Below are positions 61,724 through 64,000 of a DNA stretch of 64,000 bases, piece after piece. This stretch comes from Phascolarctobacterium sp. (lineage in GTDB: Bacteria; Bacillota; Negativicutes; Acidaminococcales; Acidaminococcaceae): contig JAUNWI010000001.1 of NCBI GenBank assembly GCA_030540395.1, forward strand, positions 1 through 64,000. Direction: 5' to 3'. A model generated the notes under the pieces. That model saw only the letters and a list, made by a program, of their open reading frames with translations. It was not told the DNA's origin and did not search any database. Within the stretch, counting starts at the first letter, position 1, and each line of letters begins with the position of its first letter. Position numbers and translations under genes: made by a program.

Positions 61724-62742
61724 ATCTCCCTCCTTAACAAGAATAGAAAGAAGGGTGCGCCCAAAAAGGCCATAATAATGCCCACGGGCAATTCAATGGG
61801 CGCAAAAATCACTCTGGCAAAGGTGTCACTCAGTGTTACAATGGCCACGCCCAAAAGAGCTGCTGCCGGCAACAAAAAGCGATAGTCACTGCCTATTAAA
61901 AGCCGCGCCGCATGGGGCACAACCAGGCCCACAAAGCCCAAGAGGCCCACTACGCTGACCGCACTGGCGGCGAGCAAAGCCGCAATGGCCGTCATCACAA
62001 TGCGGGTAACCTCCACATTCACGCCCAAGCCGCGGGCCATCTCGTCGCCCAGCTGCAGAATGTTCAAGTAGGACGCACTGGCCAAGGCCAGTACCAGGCC
62101 GATAATGGCATAAGGCAGAATAATGCTGACGTGGGGCCAGCTGCGAGCCGCCAGTCCGCCCACCATCCACATCAAAGCGCCATGGACTCTGTCGCTATAA
62201 AAAATCATAAGGCCACTGATGCCCGCGCTCAAAAAGGCGGACACAGCCACGCCGGCCAAAATAATGCGCACGGGCTTAATGCCGTTTTTCCAAGCCAAAA
62301 TATAAATGCAGATGGCAGCCAACATCGCTCCCACAAAGGCCACGGGAGTAATCAAATATTCCAGCGTGGGAAATAGTATCATTATCACCACGCCGGCCAA
62401 GCCTGCGCCGCTGGAAATGCCGATGATATGGGGGTCCGCTAGGGGATTACGCATAATGGCCTGCAAAATGGCACCGGATAGAGACAGGTTTATGCCTACT
62501 AGCGCCCCCACAATGGTGCGGGGCATGCGAATGTTCCATATAATCTGGCTTTGTGGGTCCGTACCGGGATGCAGCAAAAGCTCCACAATTTGGGACATAG
62601 TGATGACGCTGGAGCCCTTGGTCAAGCTCAAAAATGCTCCCAACACCGCCAAAAAGGCAAACAATATTAAAATAGTCACACGCCAAGCAGCGCGGCTAAT
62701 GCCAAAGCGCTCCACTGCTCCGTCCAAGCTTTTATTTGCCAT
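61720..62742 (-). CDS. FecCD-family ABC transporter permease
   Basis: This 340-residue permease has 9-10 hydrophobic segments and the family motifs RMPRTIVGALVGINLSLSGAILQ (near 74-96), NPLADPHIIGISSGAG and the cytoplasmic GLVVPHAARLLIGSDYRFLLP loop that meets the ATPase. It overlaps the binding-protein gene by 11 bases. Confidence 0.95.
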   Translation of the reverse strand: MANKSLDGAVERFGISRAAWRVTILILFAFLAVLGAFLSLTKGSSVITMSQIVELLLHPGTDPQSQIIWNIRMPRTIVGALVGINLSLSGAILQAIMRNPLADPHIIGISSGAGLAGVVIMILFPTLEYLITPVAFVGAMLAAICIYILAWKNGIKPVRIILAGVAVSAFLSAGISGLMIFYSDRVHGALMWMVGGLAARSWPHVSIILPYAIIGLVLALASASYLNILQLGDEMARGLGVNVEVTRIVMTAIAALLAASAVSVVGLLGFVGLVVPHAARLLIGSDYRFLLPAAALLGVAIVTLSDTFARVIFAPIELPVGIIMAFLGAPFFLFLLRREI

Positions 62743-63688
62743 CTTTAAAAACCTCTGGGTAAACCTGCTTTGCCATGTACTTTACAGCCTCCGGATAGCG
62801 CAAACCGGGGTTGATAAGGAACAAGCGCTCCGGCAGCACGTACACCTTGCCCTGCTGCACGGCAGCGAGGCTATTCCAAGCAGGGTTCTTTTTGAAATCC
62901 TTGCGCAAGCGGTTTTCGATTTCCTCCGCCTTGCCCATGGAAGTAATAAAAATCAAATCAGGATTTTGGCCCACCAAGCTTTCCATGCTGTAGGGAGTTT
63001 TGTCGGACTTGCCCTTCAGCGCCGCAGCGGCTACGTTTTCAAAGCCCAAAATATCGCTCACACAGCCAGCGATGCTGCGGGAGCCTTCCACGGTGACGCT
63101 GCTGGCAGTGGCGTGCATGATGACAATACGCTTCTTTTCCTTGGGCAGCTGGGATTTTATCTCATTAATCTGCTTATCTAGCAAAGCATTTTCCGCTTTG
63201 GCCTTGTCAGGATTGCCATAAATATCACCTAAAACCTTCACCGTAGCCTTGACCTCGTCATAGGTTTTGGCATCGAACTCGATGACATTAATCTTATTGG
63301 ATTCTAAAAGAGGCACAAATTTTTCGTGCTGATTGCGACCGGCCAACACTAAATCAGGGCGCAGCGCTACCAAACTTTCCATGTTGATATTAAAAACGAA
63401 GCCTATTTCCGGCACATTCTTCATAGAATCGGGAATAGTGCCCACCTTAGAGGTAGCCCGACCAACAATCTTGCCTCCCACAGCTTCGATCATCCCCAAA
63501 TAAGAAGGACTCAGGCTCACTACCCGCTCCGGCTTCTGCGCCAGCACTACCTGTCGACCGGCAGCGTCCTTTAAGGATAAATAGGCCTTGCCAGCATCCA
63601 CAGCCTGCTTTTTTTCGCCGCCACCACAGCCAGCCAACGCCAGCGCAGCTACGCACAGGCAAGCCCCTGCAATCCTTTTCCACTGCAT
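62732..63688 (-). CDS. FecB/BtuF-type substrate-binding lipoprotein
   Basis: This 318-residue protein has a lipoprotein signal with lipobox LALAGC, then the type III periplasmic-binding fold (VVSLSPSYLGMIEAVGGKIVGRAT and LRPDLVLAGRNQ). It lies first in the operon, with permease and ATPase behind. The ligand is an iron or cobalt complex; the sequence does not say which. GAGGTGATGATAG precedes the ATG. A folded leader with a terminator precedes it. Confidence 0.93.
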   Translation of the reverse strand: MQWKRIAGACLCVAALALAGCGGGEKKQAVDAGKAYLSLKDAAGRQVVLAQKPERVVSLSPSYLGMIEAVGGKIVGRATSKVGTIPDSMKNVPEIGFVFNINMESLVALRPDLVLAGRNQHEKFVPLLESNKINVIEFDAKTYDEVKATVKVLGDIYGNPDKAKAENALLDKQINEIKSQLPKEKKRIVIMHATASSVTVEGSRSIAGCVSDILGFENVAAAALKGKSDKTPYSMESLVGQNPDLIFITSMGKAEEIENRLRKDFKKNPAWNSLAAVQQGKVYVLPERLFLINPGLRYPEAVKYMAKQVYPEVFKDGK

Positions 63689-63720
63689 CTATCATCACCT
63701 CATACTCAAATTATACTCTC

Positions 63721-63797
63721 AAAAAACATCTCCCTGCAAGCTGACGAAATGCTTGCGCAAGCCAGCTACAGCCACTTTTCTAGTGCAGGAGATATTC
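63721..63797 (-). promoter_or_regulatory. Structured leader with terminator before the fec operon
   Basis: On the minus strand ATCTCCTGCA pairs with TGCAGGGAGAT. It encloses a GCTTGC/GCAAGC hairpin inside an AGCTG/CAGCT stem, and a CACT/AGTG hairpin. The closing stem is followed at once by TTTTTT (63721-63726). The transcript would stop before the first gene unless the fold changes, as in a riboswitch or attenuator. No B12-box or other known riboswitch core was recognised. Confidence 0.6.
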
Positions 63798-63814
63798 TTA
63801 TTAACACCTCTATC

Positions 63815-63843
63815 ATGATAGCACAATTACCCATACCAGTCAA
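63815..63843 (-). promoter_or_regulatory. Promoter of the fec operon
   Basis: TTGACT and TATCAT are 17 bases apart on the minus strand; the -10 lies in a TATCATGATA dyad that could be a Fur-like or other operator half. Transcription would start near 63808, ahead of the structured leader. Confidence 0.7.
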
Positions 63844-63859
63844 CAAAACAAGCTTCTTC

Positions 63860-63933
63860 TTGCCCCTTGCAGCCTACTTTGCTATAATATAGTGAACACA
63901 TAAATAGCTAGAACAAGGGCATTTTGCTATAAT
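63860..63933 (+). promoter_or_regulatory. Promoters of the last, partial gene
   Basis: TTGCCC (63860-63865) and TATAAT (63883-63888) are 17 bases apart. A second, extended -10 (TGCTATAAT) lies at 63925-63933. Both point at the plus-strand gene that starts at 63973. Confidence 0.55.
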
Positions 63934-63972
63934 TTTGCCCAAGCATAGAAGCACTAGAAGGAGGTTTTTCCC

Positions 63973-64000
63973 ATGGAAATGAATGAAATGATTGAGCGCA
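63973..64000 (+). CDS. Start of a plus-strand gene, cut by the window end
   Basis: ATG 63973 follows AGAAGGAGG, a near-perfect ribosome binding site, and the first nine residues are MEMNEMIER. Too little is present to identify it. The start would fit a small DUF896 (YnzC) protein, but that is only a guess. Confidence 0.7.

Noticed and set aside
63721-63797. Cobalamin riboswitch
   Set aside because: The conserved B12-box and surrounding core are absent, and the leader is too short.

Overview
The window looks like chromosomal DNA of a diderm Firmicute of the class Negativicutes, probably an Acidaminococcaceae (Phascolarctobacterium-like) gut anaerobe. The reasons are Firmicutes-type gene orders (priA-def-fmt-DUF116-rsmB, rlmN-stp-pknB-rsgA-rpe, ruvCAB-queH-spoIID-queA-tgt-yajC-secDF), a decayed outer-membrane porin remnant at 29.1-29.4 kb that fits a diderm envelope, and strict-anaerobe enzymes (an [FeFe] hydrogenase and a ferredoxin-fused EtfA). 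The genus is an inference.

Layout. 0-13 kb is accessory. It holds a small lysis or bacteriocin-like cassette (sigma-like regulator, amidase, DUF1659, DUF2922, YvrJ), a secreted thermonuclease, a truncated AAA-ATPase joined to remains of a second copy of the cassette, an intact AAA_14/DUF4143 ATPase, two tandem unrecognised ~500-residue paralogues behind a promoter whose spacer is a perfect palindrome, and an operon of HTH regulator, ImmA/IrrE peptidase, PIN-like nuclease and a 44-residue antitoxin-like peptide. 13-22.9 kb is a minus-strand housekeeping run from def to rpe, with an orphan HicB-like gene at its end. 22.9-25 kb is a repeat island that separates priA from def and contains a DUF559 nuclease gene between inverted palindromic arms. 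25-29.4 kb holds priA, an NhaC-type antiporter and the porin pseudogene.

29.6-40.4 kb is a minus-strand run for Holliday-junction resolution (RuvABC), queuosine biosynthesis (QueH, QueA, Tgt) and protein export (YajC, SecD, SecF). 40.7-47.5 kb holds a NUDIX hydrolase, a complete ribose operon (rbsK-D-A-C-B) and an unknown gene behind pyk. 47.5-56.7 kb holds pyk, etfBA, dnaE and a sodium/solute symporter. 56.9-60.5 kb is the only long plus-strand operon: a NuoF/GltD-like flavoprotein and an [FeFe] hydrogenase that resemble the glutamate-synthase-linked hydrogenase group. 60.9-63.7 kb encodes a FecBCD-type metal-complex ABC importer with a structured, terminator-ending leader.

Dispersed repeats are the second theme. 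One family of G/C-rich palindromic elements (arms CTCCCC/GGGGAG) appears at about ten places, once around the DUF559 gene. A three-hairpin element occurs three times, each time just 3' of a minus-strand gene, and its stems differ by compensatory changes. Several other inverted-repeat elements occur singly. Duplicated gene 3' ends appear at four places. No tRNA, rRNA or CRISPR array was seen. All functional assignments come from reading the translated sequences; no database search was run.
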